Shown: in pieces, positions 1 to 8,254 of the stretch
How the letters are laid out: each line of letters begins with the position of its first letter
Numbering within the stretch: the first letter of the stretch is position 1
From: Oxalobacteraceae bacterium
GTDB lineage: Bacteria; Pseudomonadota; Gammaproteobacteria; Burkholderiales; Burkholderiaceae_D
Assembly (NCBI GenBank): GCA_025352145.1
Contig: JANXTY010000048.1
Location: forward strand, 1 to 64,000
Length of the DNA: 64,000 nt
Direction: 5' to 3'
Notes under the pieces: generated by a model
The model's database searches: none
Told to the model about the DNA's origin: nothing
Seen by the model: only the letters and a program-made list of their open reading frames with translations
Translations under genes and position numbers: made by a program

Positions 1-140
1 ACCTGCCGCCATGCCGGGTAGTCCACCCGCTTCCGCACGAGCGGTTTTACGTCAATACCTTTGGCAGGAGCCGTATGCAGTAGTGCTGCAAGTACGGATC
101 TGTGCGGGGGGCGTCAGGTAACTGACGTCCCTACCGCGAC
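1..140 (+). mobile_element. 3' end of a group II intron (domains V and VI)
   Basis: Bases 68-100 read as a group II intron domain V: GAGCCGTA at 68-75 pairs with TACGGATC at 93-100, with the catalytic AGC triad at 69-71 and an upper stem GCAG/CTGC (77-80 with 86-89). Bases 102-138 fold as domain VI: GCGG (104-107) pairs with CCGC (134-137), an inner stem of about 8 bp closes on a GTAA loop (118-121), and an unpaired A at 133 sits 7 nt before the likely 3' splice site after C140. Most of the intron, including any reverse transcriptase, lies outside the window to the left. The upper loop is one base shorter than the usual GNRA tetraloop form. The fold was made by eye. Confidence 0.72.
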
Positions 141-247
141 CTTTTCTCCGGGTGAAGTTCGAGCTTGAATTTGGCCAGGCGCGTTTGCATTACAGACAAG
201 ACTACCTGTTCGACTTGCTTGGGCTGCAGCTGGTCGGCGGAATTTGA
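141..247 (+). pseudogene. possible 3' exon of the intron-interrupted gene
   Basis: Directly after the proposed intron end an open frame runs to a TGA at 245-247 and encodes a short C-terminal tail (ending LLGLQLVGGI). It has no start codon of its own, which fits the downstream exon of a gene split by the intron. I do not recognise the family. It could equally be chance coding capacity. Confidence 0.22.
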
Positions 248-353
248 TGCTCCAGCCCTGCCCTACCAATCTTCGCAGTGCTTACAGCATTTTTTGCGTG
301 CTAGAGTTAATTGTGCTTTCAGCCGAGAGCAAACTACATTTGAGGAGTTCATC

Positions 354-641
354 ATGGCCAATTTTAAGAAAATATTTAAGATAAACGCTGTCACCATGGT
401 CGCATGTATAGCAATATTTTCTTCGTTCGGTGCAAGGGCTGCCGATTGGAGTCCTTGGTTCGCCCTTGCTAGTCATATCGATGATCTGCAAAGGCAGGTA
501 AATTATTGTGGTGGCTATCCGTATGGGTGCGGTTGGTATGGTAACGAAGAACAAGAAGCATGGGATGAAATAGCAGCATTAAATGATGAATTAAATGCTA
601 TGTATGAAGATCTGATCTATCAAGAGCTTACGGGAGGATGA
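354..641 (+). CDS. small secreted hypothetical protein
   Basis: A 95-residue protein. The start at ATG 354 is chosen because GAGGAG lies at 342-347 and a good Sec signal peptide follows: basic KK, a hydrophobic stretch, and a cleavage site near ARA-AD at residues 28-30. The in-frame extension upstream to 165 has no ribosome binding site and would bury the signal peptide. The mature part is short and rich in Trp, Tyr and Gly, with two cysteines about six residues apart (CGGYPYGC), then an acidic helical tail. I do not recognise a family. It sits between an intron remnant and an IS remnant, so it may be recently acquired cargo. Confidence 0.55.
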   Translation: MANFKKIFKINAVTMVACIAIFSSFGARAADWSPWFALASHIDDLQRQVNYCGGYPYGCGWYGNEEQEAWDEIAALNDELNAMYEDLIYQELTGG

Positions 642-694
642 AGTTTTTCATTTCAATCAATTTGGTGAAAAAATATCCAAGGGGTCATATCCAA

Positions 695-727
695 GGGGTC
701 AAGTCTCAATACTATTCGTTTAGTTAA
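695..727 (+). repeat. left terminal inverted repeat of the IS4-like remnant
   Basis: It pairs with 1601-1633, with about 29 of 33 positions identical by eye. A near-duplicate of the outer motif, ATCCAAGGGGTCA, stands just upstream at about 675-687. Confidence 0.65.
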
Positions 728-1560
728 GAATTGCGAATGGACGTGCGGGGTTTAACGGTTGAGGCTTGAGAATTTCGATGGTGCAATCTGGCTCAGTTGT
801 GCCGCGTTTGTCGTGGCAATAACTTGCGTAGGGCGAGTTGCGGCGTTTGACTCGGCGCGGGTTATGTTTGCCTCGGCTACTGACGCAGCGCAAACTGGCC
901 GCTTCGGCGAGCAAGGCCAATAAAAATCGTCACCTGCGTCTAGGTCGCGCTGGGGGAAAATGCGCCGTTTTTGGCTGGAGCGCGGCGCAGCAAGTTGACG
1001 TTGCCAATGAAGGATAAACTTCGATCTTCTCGTTTGTGTTTCGAGGCCGCCGGATGCTTTAACCAACACACTGCATAGTGCGTCAGTAACCAGCCATAGC
1101 ACTCTTGAACGACCTCGTCCGGGGTTTTGCTTCTGAACGTGCGGCCATTGTCTTCAAATGTACTTTGAGCTCATCGAACACCAACTCCACCTCCCAGCGT
1201 TCGTGATAGAGCGCAGCGAGCTCCTGCGCAGGGGCTTCTTCGGGGTCTAATAGTGTGGTCAGCAGGCGGTAGCGCTCTGGCGAGCCACAGAGGCTATATT
1301 CGATCACGCGCACCACCACTTCGCCCTTGCGCAACGACGGAAAACACTTCTTCATAAGCGGCTTCAGGATACAAGCTGAGGGCCATGCAATAGTGGGTGG
1401 CGCAGAGCATGGGCAGGCTGCGTAAGCGCTGACTGCCTACGCCATGCTCATTGAGTAAGGTTTGCACCATCTCAGGCGGATAAACCATCGCCAAAACACG
1501 GGTATTTAGATGGTCGGTGAGTCGAACACCAAGGCCCAGCGTAGCTTTAGTTCTAGCCAT
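720..1560 (-). pseudogene. IS4-family transposase, internally deleted and frameshifted
   Basis: The N-terminus starts at 1560 (MARTKATLGLGVRL) and reads to about 1310, where SVVAQG is followed by a change of frame. The next frame (about 1355-1083) carries the IS4 signature Y-(2)-R-(3)-E-(6)-K as YHERWEVELVFDELK, so the catalytic Glu region is present. The region between, which should hold the first two catalytic Asp residues, is missing. More C-terminal pieces continue in other frames down to about 720. An intact member would be roughly 450 residues, so several hundred bases are lost and the gene cannot be functional. Confidence 0.75.
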
Positions 1561-1600
1561 AGCATGCTCCGTAATGACGGTGCGGCAATATGGCTTAAAA

Positions 1601-1633
1601 TTATCTAAACGAACAGTATTGTGACCTGACCCC
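1601..1633 (-). repeat. right terminal inverted repeat of the IS4-like remnant
   Basis: Mirror of 695-727. It lies upstream of the transposase start, as expected for the promoter-side end of the element. Confidence 0.65.
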
Positions 1634-1726
1634 GCATTCGCGCATTCGTGACCCCGTATTCCCTGGGTACGGCTTTTCCGTTGTCTGAACCCCTCAAGCA
1701 ACGCTCTTCAAGCCTGAAACCCAGAC

Positions 1727-3811
1727 CTAAAAATTACTGACCAGTGACATTTTTACCGAACGCGATTCGATCGGATGAAAATGGATGTCGTTGACGCCTT
1801 CGACCGGCTCCCCTGGCAGGCGCGACTGGTAGTAATAGTCGATTGCCGATGCGTGACGATTGGTCAGGTTGAATGCTTCGAGTTCGATGCGTATCGACGG
1901 GCTGATTTTGTACCCTAAGCGCGCGTTCACCGTGCCTGTGCTCTTCGAGCGGACGCTGTCATCTTCGATCAATGGACGCGGGCCGAAATAACGGAACTGG
2001 AGTGCGCCAAAATAGGGGCCGACGTTGTCGACCGCAAGTGCTAATGAGGCCACGCCTTCGACCGAGCCAGGAATGTACTGCCCAGCCGGATCGGTGTCGC
2101 GAAAGCGTGCGCGGGCAAACGCCAAGTCGGCATCGACCGTCAACCAATCGTTGAGTTTGTAATAATTGGCAAATTCAAAACCGGTCCGGCGGCTTGGCCT
2201 TCCTGCTGCAGTGGAACCAGCGTCGCCTTCAAAAATTAATTCCGAACCGAAATCGAGCCGATAAAAGGTGAGTGAGCTTTGCCAGCCTGGGACGATGGAT
2301 GTGCGCACGCCAAGCTCCTGCCCGCGTGAGCGCACCAGCGGCGTTACCTTGTTTGCGGGATCGCCGTTTTTTGGATCGACCATAATGGTGGTTCCGCGTG
2401 CATCGTTGCTGTGAAATCCCTCACCCAGATTTACATAAAACTCCGTCTTGGACCAGGGGCCGAAAATGAGGCTTAATTTAGGACTGGCTTTTGCATCCTT
2501 ATGCTTGCCCGAATTGGCGCTGATATTGCTAGCTATATCGAAGCGATAGGCGTCTTCCCGGATGCCGGCCACGGTACGAAATTTTTCTGCCCAGCGCGTC
2601 GCATTTTCAAAATAAACACCCACGCTGCTTTCAACGACATGATCCTGCCTGGTGATGGATAGACGCCGCTGCGCCTTGGTTTTGTAGAGGCCGTTATGGA
2701 TATTGTCATTCTGAAATTGCACGCCGACTGTATTCTCCGACTCCTTGCCGAAGCCATCCATCTTCCACGTATGGCTGGCATTAAGGCCGGTGGTGATTCT
2801 GCGATCGGGCTGATTGAACTGATCGCCATTGACAGGATCGTCGAGGAAATAGGTAAAGTTAGAATACAAATCCAACTGGTTATTGATCACGTAGGCATTG
2901 ACCTTGGTCGATGCTAAGGCGGTGCCACTGCGCCAAGCCCCGGACAGGCTGTAGCGATGCGACTGTCCGCCGTCGGTCGGATCGATTGCATCGTATCGAC
3001 TGCGGATGAGACCAGAATCAATCGCCCTTTGCGGGATTTGGTCGGAAGAATTCCAATGTGCTTTATAGGCCATGGCGGTGGCATTGAAGCCGTTAGCCTG
3101 ATCGCCTTCGCTGAAACGCAGAACGCCGTTGACCTTGCGGAAAGCATCGGGATGCACAAATGGGCCGTCGTTGCGTTCTAGTTCCAGACCATACAGCAGG
3201 TTCCCGGCGCCAAGGACGGATGAATTGGCAATCATCGTCCGCAGGAAACCATGCTGGCCGATTCCCGCGCTGACAATGCCATTCTTGAGCGTATCGGCGT
3301 AGGCGATGCTGACCGCGCCAGCGGAAGAAAAATCGCCTTCGGATGCATAATACGGCCCCTTCTTGTACTCCAATTTTGTCGTCAGTTCCGGGATCAGGAA
3401 GTTCAGGTCGGTCCAGCCCTGACCATGCGCGTGCGTGCGTTGGTTGACCAGCATGCCGTCGACAGTGGTGCGTAAATCGGTGCCGTGATCGAGGTTGAAA
3501 CCCCGCAGATAAAATTGGTTGGCTTTTCCTTCGCCGCTATGCTGACTGACGATTAACCCGGGTGTCGCTTCCAGCAATTCTCCAGGGCGATATACGGTTC
3601 TGGCTTCTAGCTGCTTCTGGGTGATTGTACCCACGCTAGCCGAATCGGCAATGCCGACCTGGTTGGTTTTACTACCGACTACGACAATCGTTCCAAGCGT
3701 TTGTTCTCCGCCAGCAAACGCAGACGAACTTACGAGGAACAATCCAATAAACGTCGCAGCGATTTTCTTCAATCGCAAGCCAACGATGGAGCGGCACTGT
3801 TCTTTTTGCAT
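1727..3811 (-). CDS. TonB-dependent outer membrane receptor
   Basis: A 694-residue receptor. ATG 3811 is chosen because AAGGA lies about 8 nt upstream and a signal peptide follows immediately (hydrophobic core, then SSSAFA near residue 32); an upstream in-frame start would add 12 residues before it. A TonB-box-like GTIVVVG follows, then a plug domain (about residues 45-170) with the motif RGFNLDHGTD and a conserved HAHGQGWTDLNFL stretch. The rest is beta-barrel, ending in an aromatic residue (Phe) as outer membrane proteins do. The ligand is unknown. No ABC transporter, TonB or regulator is adjacent, and both flanks are mobile-element debris, so it stands as an orphan receptor. Confidence 0.85.
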   Translation of the reverse strand: MQKEQCRSIVGLRLKKIAATFIGLFLVSSSAFAGGEQTLGTIVVVGSKTNQVGIADSASVGTITQKQLEARTVYRPGELLEATPGLIVSQHSGEGKANQFYLRGFNLDHGTDLRTTVDGMLVNQRTHAHGQGWTDLNFLIPELTTKLEYKKGPYYASEGDFSSAGAVSIAYADTLKNGIVSAGIGQHGFLRTMIANSSVLGAGNLLYGLELERNDGPFVHPDAFRKVNGVLRFSEGDQANGFNATAMAYKAHWNSSDQIPQRAIDSGLIRSRYDAIDPTDGGQSHRYSLSGAWRSGTALASTKVNAYVINNQLDLYSNFTYFLDDPVNGDQFNQPDRRITTGLNASHTWKMDGFGKESENTVGVQFQNDNIHNGLYKTKAQRRLSITRQDHVVESSVGVYFENATRWAEKFRTVAGIREDAYRFDIASNISANSGKHKDAKASPKLSLIFGPWSKTEFYVNLGEGFHSNDARGTTIMVDPKNGDPANKVTPLVRSRGQELGVRTSIVPGWQSSLTFYRLDFGSELIFEGDAGSTAAGRPSRRTGFEFANYYKLNDWLTVDADLAFARARFRDTDPAGQYIPGSVEGVASLALAVDNVGPYFGALQFRYFGPRPLIEDDSVRSKSTGTVNARLGYKISPSIRIELEAFNLTNRHASAIDYYYQSRLPGEPVEGVNDIHFHPIESRSVKMSLVSNF

Positions 3812-4027
3812 GATGCTATTTTCCTTGGGATAAAAATGTACGTCCAAAAATGTATGAAGATTTTATTGTCATACGTTTATACGTCGGCACTCCGCAAACG
3901 GATTCAAACAGGGCTGCCGCATCAAAAGTCGTTAACCATCAACGACTTACAAAACAGGCAATATTAATGGTTGTAAGCGGATTGGGAATGTGTTGTTGTA
4001 TCGGTTTCGATAGAGTGAGATGGCCCG

Positions 4028-4147
4028 ATGATGAACTCAGGTTTGACGAGATTGAAGGAATGTTTTGGTGACCTTCGTGACACGAGGGTGTTGGGAAGAA
4101 CAACGCATGTACTGGTCGATATTCTGGTGTGGACGATCTGTGCCCTG
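4028..4147 (+). pseudogene. N-terminal stub of an ISAs1-family transposase
   Basis: Forty residues from ATG 4028 resemble the start of ISAs1 (H-repeat-associated) transposases: LKECFGDLRDTRVLGRTTH then LVDILVWTICAL. In that family this segment precedes the DDE domain. The match stops abruptly at 4147, where the 99-bp dispersed repeat begins. The rest of the gene is absent. Confidence 0.55.
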
Positions 4148-4246
4148 ACACCGTTACGCAGGGGAATGACATGTCATTCGAAACCCCTTGCCAGACAGTA
4201 CGCCAGATGCACACTTGCACTCGTCCGAATGGAAAATCTGGGTTAA
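4148..4246 (-). repeat. 99-bp dispersed repeat, partial copy of the element at 49.0 kb
   Basis: The reverse complement matches 49022-49131 almost throughout, from AACCCAGATTTTCCATT to CCTGCGTAACGGTGT, with a handful of substitutions and one gap of about 9 bases. The outer end (AACCCAGATTTTCC) is the terminal inverted repeat of the 49-kb element. This copy keeps one end only. Confidence 0.75.
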
Positions 4247-4366
4247 TCCACATTCCAGGGGAAGTAGCACCGCTTGTGCGGCACGTAACTCGTCGGCCGT
4301 TTTAGCTGCGCGGATCGCCACGCGTGCCATCTCCACTTGCTCTTTTCCAGTTGCCGCTCTTGCCAT
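4247..4366 (-). pseudogene. N-terminal stub of an IS630-like transposase
   Basis: From ATG 4366, preceded by GGGAGGGG, the frame reads about 40 residues including LRAAQAVLLPLECGL. This resembles the start of the helix-turn-helix region of IS630-family transposases. The match breaks exactly where the dispersed repeat begins (4246), so the gene was cut by that element or by a later rearrangement. Confidence 0.55.
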
Positions 4367-4421
4367 GATTTCCCCTCCCGAAGTATGGCTATATTTTTAA
4401 CGCAAATTTGAATTATCGGGC

Positions 4422-4440
4422 GTCGCCGTAATGCGGCGAC
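4422..4440. other. perfect 7-bp stem-loop upstream of mraZ
   Basis: GTCGCCG (4422-4428) and CGGCGAC (4434-4440) form a perfect stem with a 5-nt loop. No T-run follows on either side, so it is not a typical terminator. The stretch 4367-4693 otherwise shows no gene. Confidence 0.35.
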
Positions 4441-4693
4441 ATGACTTTAAGCAGGGAGAAAGGGGCAGCAGATTTTTGGCTAATCCCCGGCCAGACCTCA
4501 TTCATTGGGGTCATTGGCACATCGTGGTATTCACGCCTCATTCCAAACACATGGTTTTGCTTAAGACATAACATTCACTTTCGACGATAAGTCCCTAATT
4601 TATTGAGATATTTTCTGGTTATTAAACTTCAAGTAAGTGTGCTAAGTCCTTGACTTCATTAAATAAATTCATATTTTACGGCATTGAAAACGC

Positions 4694-4722
4694 TTGACCT
4701 CCTATATTGCTTCAACTAAAGT
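4694..4722 (+). promoter_or_regulatory. candidate promoter of the dcw cluster
   Basis: TTGACC at 4694-4699 and TAAAGT at 4717-4722 are separated by 17 bp, which fits a sigma-70 promoter. The predicted start near 4729 falls inside the MraZ box array. Confidence 0.55.
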
Positions 4723-4755
4723 GGGTGCTGGTGTGAAAAAGTGGTATTTTGTGGG
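4721..4755 (+). promoter_or_regulatory. MraZ operator, four 10-bp-spaced boxes
   Basis: Four boxes begin at 4721 (GTGGG), 4731 (GTGTG), 4741 (GTGGT) and 4751 (GTGGG), spaced exactly 10 bp apart. MraZ is known to bind direct TGGG repeats spaced by five bases upstream of its own gene. The array overlaps the promoter's -10 end and the presumed start site, as expected for autorepression. Confidence 0.72.
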
Positions 4756-4827
4756 GCAATGTTTCCCCTCCAATTATCGCCCGATTCGCACCACGCCAAT
4801 ATGGGCGGGTAAAAGAGGGTTTTCTCC

Positions 4828-5256
4828 ATGTTTCAAGGCGCGTCTTCCATCAATCTCGATGCTAAAGGCCGGATGTCTATCCCAGCCAAGCATCGTGACG
4901 CCTTGATCGTTCAATGCGAAGGTCGCGTTACGTTGACCAAACATCCGCATGGTTGTTTATTGTTTTTTCCGCGACCAGTGTGGGAGAGTCATCGCGAACA
5001 AATTGCTGCATGGCCTATGTCGGCACGCGCTTGGCAGCGTATTTTTCTGGGGAATGCTTCCGATGTGGATCTCGATTCTGTCGGGCGTATTTTGATCGCA
5101 CCCGAACTGCGCAATGCGGTTGGCCTTACGCGTGATGTGATGGTGTTGGGCATGGGTAGTCATTTTGAAATCTGGGATGCCGCCAAATTGGCGGAGAGCG
5201 AGTCGCACGCAGTGGCGGCTGGCATGCCTGACGTTCTGAGCAATTTTTCGTTTTGA
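4828..5256 (+). CDS. mraZ: transcriptional regulator MraZ
   Basis: A 142-residue MraZ, the usual length. Two SpoVT/AbrB-like repeats are visible, each with the DxxGR signature: [10 protein letters not shown] near residue 10 and LDSVGRILI near residue 79. It is a DNA-binding repressor of the dcw operon that assembles into rings and binds the repeat array upstream. ATG 4828 follows an AGAGGG ribosome binding site and begins with the standard [11 protein letters not shown]. It is the first gene of the cluster and ends 9 bases before the rsmH ATG. Confidence 0.96.
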   Translation: MFQGASSINLDAKGRMSIPAKHRDALIVQCEGRVTLTKHPHGCLLFFPRPVWESHREQIAAWPMSARAWQRIFLGNASDVDLDSVGRILIAPELRNAVGLTRDVMVLGMGSHFEIWDAAKLAESESHAVAAGMPDVLSNFSF

Positions 5257-5265
5257 TGGCTTGTG

Positions 5266-6237
5266 ATGACGAATCTTGCAGTTTCTGAGTTGCAGCACAC
5301 CACGGTGTTGTTGGATGAGGCAGTGGATGCCTTGGCGATAGAGGGGCAGCGGATTGAGGGAACCTATATCGATGGGACTTTCGGGCGTGGCGGGCATAGC
5401 GGCAGGATTCTGGAGCGTCTTGGTGCTCAGGCGCGGTTGCTGGCGTTTGACAAGGATCTGCAGGCAATCGCCACGGCAAACTCGATCCATGACAAACGCT
5501 TTGAGATTGTGCACGACAGTTTTGTAACGATGGATCGGGCGCTGACTGTGCGCAATATGGGGGAAGTGGCGGGTGTATTACTGGATTTGGGGATTTCATC
5601 GCCGCAAGTCGATGATGCGGCGCGGGGATTTAGTTTTCGTTTTGATGGTCCACTCGATATGCGCATGGATACCACGCGCGGCATGTCGGCAGCGCAATGG
5701 TTGGCTACCGAGAGCGAACAAAAAATAGAGAAAGTGATACGCGAATATGGAGAAGAACGGTTTGCTTTTCAGGTTGCAAAGGCGATTGTTGCTAGCCGCG
5801 CAGTCGAGCCAATTTCAAGCACACGACAGCTTGCCCAGATCGTGGCACGTACTGTCAAAACCCGGGAGAAAGGCAAGGACCCGGCCACTCGCACCTTTCA
5901 AGCTATACGGATTTTCGTCAATCAAGAGCTTGAAGAACTCGAAGTAGGATTGGATAAAGCATTTCGGCTTCTGGCGCCCCATGGGAGGTTAGTTGTGATC
6001 AGTTTTCATTCATTGGAAGATCGCATCGTCAAGCAGTTTATGGCTTCCAAGGTCAATGTGCCGCAGCCTGATCGACGTCTACCGATTCGTTCCGTAGATT
6101 TGCCGCAAGCGGAAATGAAGCTAATAAAGAAAATGAAGCCTTCGGATACAGAAGTTGCACGCAATCCGCGTGCGCGTTCTGCAGTGATGCGTGTGGCTGA
6201 AAAACTCCCCAGTGGCGCTGCGGGAATCGCACGATGA
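5266..6237 (+). CDS. rsmH: 16S rRNA (cytosine-1402 N4) methyltransferase RsmH
   Basis: About 323 residues; also known as MraW. It N4-methylates C1402 in the 16S decoding centre using S-adenosylmethionine. The start shows the family [13 protein letters not shown] motif, then the SAM loop [10 protein letters not shown] near residue 36. Later [11 protein letters not shown] and the C-terminal [12 protein letters not shown] motif are also typical. A GTG at 5263 lies one codon before ATG 5266 and could be the real start; neither has a strong ribosome binding site, which suggests coupling to mraZ. The stop overlaps the ftsL start. Confidence 0.95.
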   Translation: MTNLAVSELQHTTVLLDEAVDALAIEGQRIEGTYIDGTFGRGGHSGRILERLGAQARLLAFDKDLQAIATANSIHDKRFEIVHDSFVTMDRALTVRNMGEVAGVLLDLGISSPQVDDAARGFSFRFDGPLDMRMDTTRGMSAAQWLATESEQKIEKVIREYGEERFAFQVAKAIVASRAVEPISSTRQLAQIVARTVKTREKGKDPATRTFQAIRIFVNQELEELEVGLDKAFRLLAPHGRLVVISFHSLEDRIVKQFMASKVNVPQPDRRLPIRSVDLPQAEMKLIKKMKPSDTEVARNPRARSAVMRVAEKLPSGAAGIAR

Positions 6238-6506
6238 ACGGGCGTCTTAATCTAGTGCTGACATTAGCGCTTGTGCTATGCGCTCTGTCGCTGGTTAATG
6301 CGCAATATCAGGCCCGCCATCTTTTTATCGAACTCGAACGGGCTCAAGCGTATTCGCGTCAGCTCGACATTGATTGGGCGCAGTTGCAGCTGGATCAATC
6401 GACACTGGGCAAGAATGCCCGTATCGATGCCAATGCGCGGCATGATCTGAATATGGTTCCCCTATCCGCTGCGCGCACGCAATATTTGACGGTAGGCGAG
6501 AAATGA
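6234..6506 (+). CDS. ftsL: cell division protein FtsL
   Basis: A 90-residue bitopic inner membrane protein. A hydrophobic segment at about residues 4-22 is followed by a periplasmic helix of the leucine-zipper type ([20 protein letters not shown]). FtsL forms the FtsQLB complex that licenses septal wall synthesis by FtsW and FtsI. Identification rests mainly on size, topology and position between rsmH and ftsI, since FtsL sequences diverge. It overlaps both neighbours by 4 bases (ATGA type), so translation is probably coupled. Confidence 0.92.
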   Translation: MNGRLNLVLTLALVLCALSLVNAQYQARHLFIELERAQAYSRQLDIDWAQLQLDQSTLGKNARIDANARHDLNMVPLSAARTQYLTVGEK

Positions 6507-8254
6507 CACGTTCTGCCGCCGCCAAGGGCGTGCCCTTTTCCACCAGCCCGATACTGGCATTGACTCTGCCAGCGTGGCGTTCGCGCGTCGTATTGTTTGC
6601 TATGTTTGTGGCTTTTTGCGCGCTGGCTGGACGTGCGCTCTGGTTGCAGGGAATGTCCAAGGATTTCTTGCAGAAGCAAGGAGAGTCGCGTTATGCCCGT
6701 ACTTTGGAGCTTCCCGCCACGCGCGGAAAAATCACGGATCGTAATGGGCAAGTGTTGGCCTCGTCTGTGCCGGTCAAGGCAGTCTGGGCGATTCCTGACG
6801 ATGTACTGGAAGCGCCGAAAGAAAAAATTCACGCGCTAGCGGTGTTGCTTGAAATGAGTGAGCAAGAGTTGCGCAAAAAGTTGGATTCAGATCGCAGTTT
6901 TGTTTATCTTAAGCGGCAGGTTGAGCAAGAAAGTGCCGATAAGATCGTTGCCCTCGGTATCTCCGGGATAGAAACCCGCAAAGAATATAAACGGTTTTAT
7001 CCACAAGGTGAGGTGACTGCGCATGTCGTGGGCTTTACCAATATAGAAGATGCCGGACAGGATGGCATGGAGTTATCCAACCAGAAAACGCTGGCTGGCA
7101 AGACCGGAAGTCGGCGCGTGATTAAAGACCGCCTCGGACATATTGTTGAAGACATCGAAGCAATTCACGAGCCGCATGATGGCAAGGATTTGACTTTGTC
7201 GATCGATAGCAAAATTCAATATATTGCGTACTCCCAGCTTAAAGAAGCAGTTGAAAAACACAAGGCAAAAGCCGGTGCCATTGTCGTGCTTGATGTCAAG
7301 ACCGGCGAAGTATTGGCATTGGCAAATCTGCCTAGTTACAATCCAAATAACCGCGCAATTTTGACGGGCGCTCAATTGCGTAATCGGGTGATGACCGATA
7401 CCTTTGAGCCGGGTTCGACCTTGAAGCCATTTACCGTATCGCTGGCGCTCGATACCAACCGCGTGAAGCCCTCCACGACATTCCAGACTGCTCCTGGGAT
7501 CATGACGATAGGACCGGCGACCATTCATGATTCAACTCCGCACGCCTTGTTATCGGTGGCTGAAATCATTCAACACTCATCCAATATCGGCACCTCAAAA
7601 ATAGCGTTGCAAATGCCCCCGCAGGAGATGTGGGAGATGTTTACCACAGTCGGTTTCGGGCAGCAGCCGAAGTTTGGTTTTCCTGGTGCGGTGGCTGGTC
7701 GCGTTCGGCCTTTCAAATCATGGCGTCCCATCGAACAGGCCACCATGAGTTATGGCAACGGTATTTCGGTGTCACTGATTCAGCTGGCACGCGCTTATAT
7801 GATTTTTTCGCGTGACGGCGACTTGATTCCCCTATCCTTCCAGAAAGTGACAGAGGCACCCGTGGGACAACGCGTTATTTCGGAAAGAACTGCGCGTGAA
7901 ATGCGTATCATGCTGGAATCGGTAGTCAGCCCGCAAGGTACTGCGCCCAAAGCGCAAGTGGCTGGATACCGCGTCGGCGGCAAAACCGGCACCGCCTATA
8001 AAGTAGCGGGTGGTCGATACGATACCCACAAATATATCGCCTCTTTTGCCGGTTTTGCGCCTGCATCCGATCCCCGCATTATTATCGCTGTCATGATCGA
8101 TGAACCATCGAACGGACAGCATTACGGTGGCGAAGTGGCAGCGCCGGTATTCTCAACAGTTGCCATGAATGCCTTGCGTGCGTTGAATGTGGCGCCGGAT
8201 TCTAGCGTTACCAGTATCATCCTTCCAACCGATGGTGAAAAGGAGAGCATGTAA
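6503..8254 (+). CDS. ftsI: peptidoglycan transpeptidase FtsI (PBP3)
   Basis: A 583-residue class B penicillin-binding protein that crosslinks septal peptidoglycan. One transmembrane helix lies at about residues 31-52, followed by the PBP dimerisation domain. The transpeptidase domain has all three active-site motifs: S305-T-L-K308, S359-S-N361 and K494-T-G496. Length is normal. It overlaps ftsL by 4 bases and its last base is the first base of murE. It works with FtsW, encoded six genes downstream. Confidence 0.97.
   Translation: MTRSAAAKGVPFSTSPILALTLPAWRSRVVLFAMFVAFCALAGRALWLQGMSKDFLQKQGESRYARTLELPATRGKITDRNGQVLASSVPVKAVWAIPDDVLEAPKEKIHALAVLLEMSEQELRKKLDSDRSFVYLKRQVEQESADKIVALGISGIETRKEYKRFYPQGEVTAHVVGFTNIEDAGQDGMELSNQKTLAGKTGSRRVIKDRLGHIVEDIEAIHEPHDGKDLTLSIDSKIQYIAYSQLKEAVEKHKAKAGAIVVLDVKTGEVLALANLPSYNPNNRAILTGAQLRNRVMTDTFEPGSTLKPFTVSLALDTNRVKPSTTFQTAPGIMTIGPATIHDSTPHALLSVAEIIQHSSNIGTSKIALQMPPQEMWEMFTTVGFGQQPKFGFPGAVAGRVRPFKSWRPIEQATMSYGNGISVSLIQLARAYMIFSRDGDLIPLSFQKVTEAPVGQRVISERTAREMRIMLESVVSPQGTAPKAQVAGYRVGGKTGTAYKVAGGRYDTHKYIASFAGFAPASDPRIIIAVMIDEPSNGQHYGGEVAAPVFSTVAMNALRALNVAPDSSVTSIILPTDGEKESM

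Larger units (their letters stand above)
695..1633 (-). mobile_element. deleted IS4-family insertion sequence with both inverted repeats
   Basis: Two imperfect inverted repeats of about 33 bp bound this 939-bp element. The left one (695-727) contains CAATACTATTCGTTTAG; the reverse complement of the right one (1601-1633) contains CAATACTGTTCGTTTAG. Both are preceded on the outside by GGGGTCA. Between them lies a broken transposase on the minus strand. No target-site duplication was found by eye. Confidence 0.7.

Noticed and set aside
165-353. In-frame N-terminal extension of the small secreted protein
   Set aside because: The extension has no ribosome binding site and would place the signal peptide in the middle of the protein; ATG 354 has GAGGAG at the right distance.
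4721-4755. CRISPR-like short repeat array
   Set aside because: The repeats are 5 bp with a 10-bp period, which fits MraZ boxes; no CRISPR array or cas gene was seen in the window.
4694-4906. Open reading frame covering the mraZ promoter
   Set aside because: It starts in the -35 region and runs through the MraZ boxes and the mraZ start in another frame.
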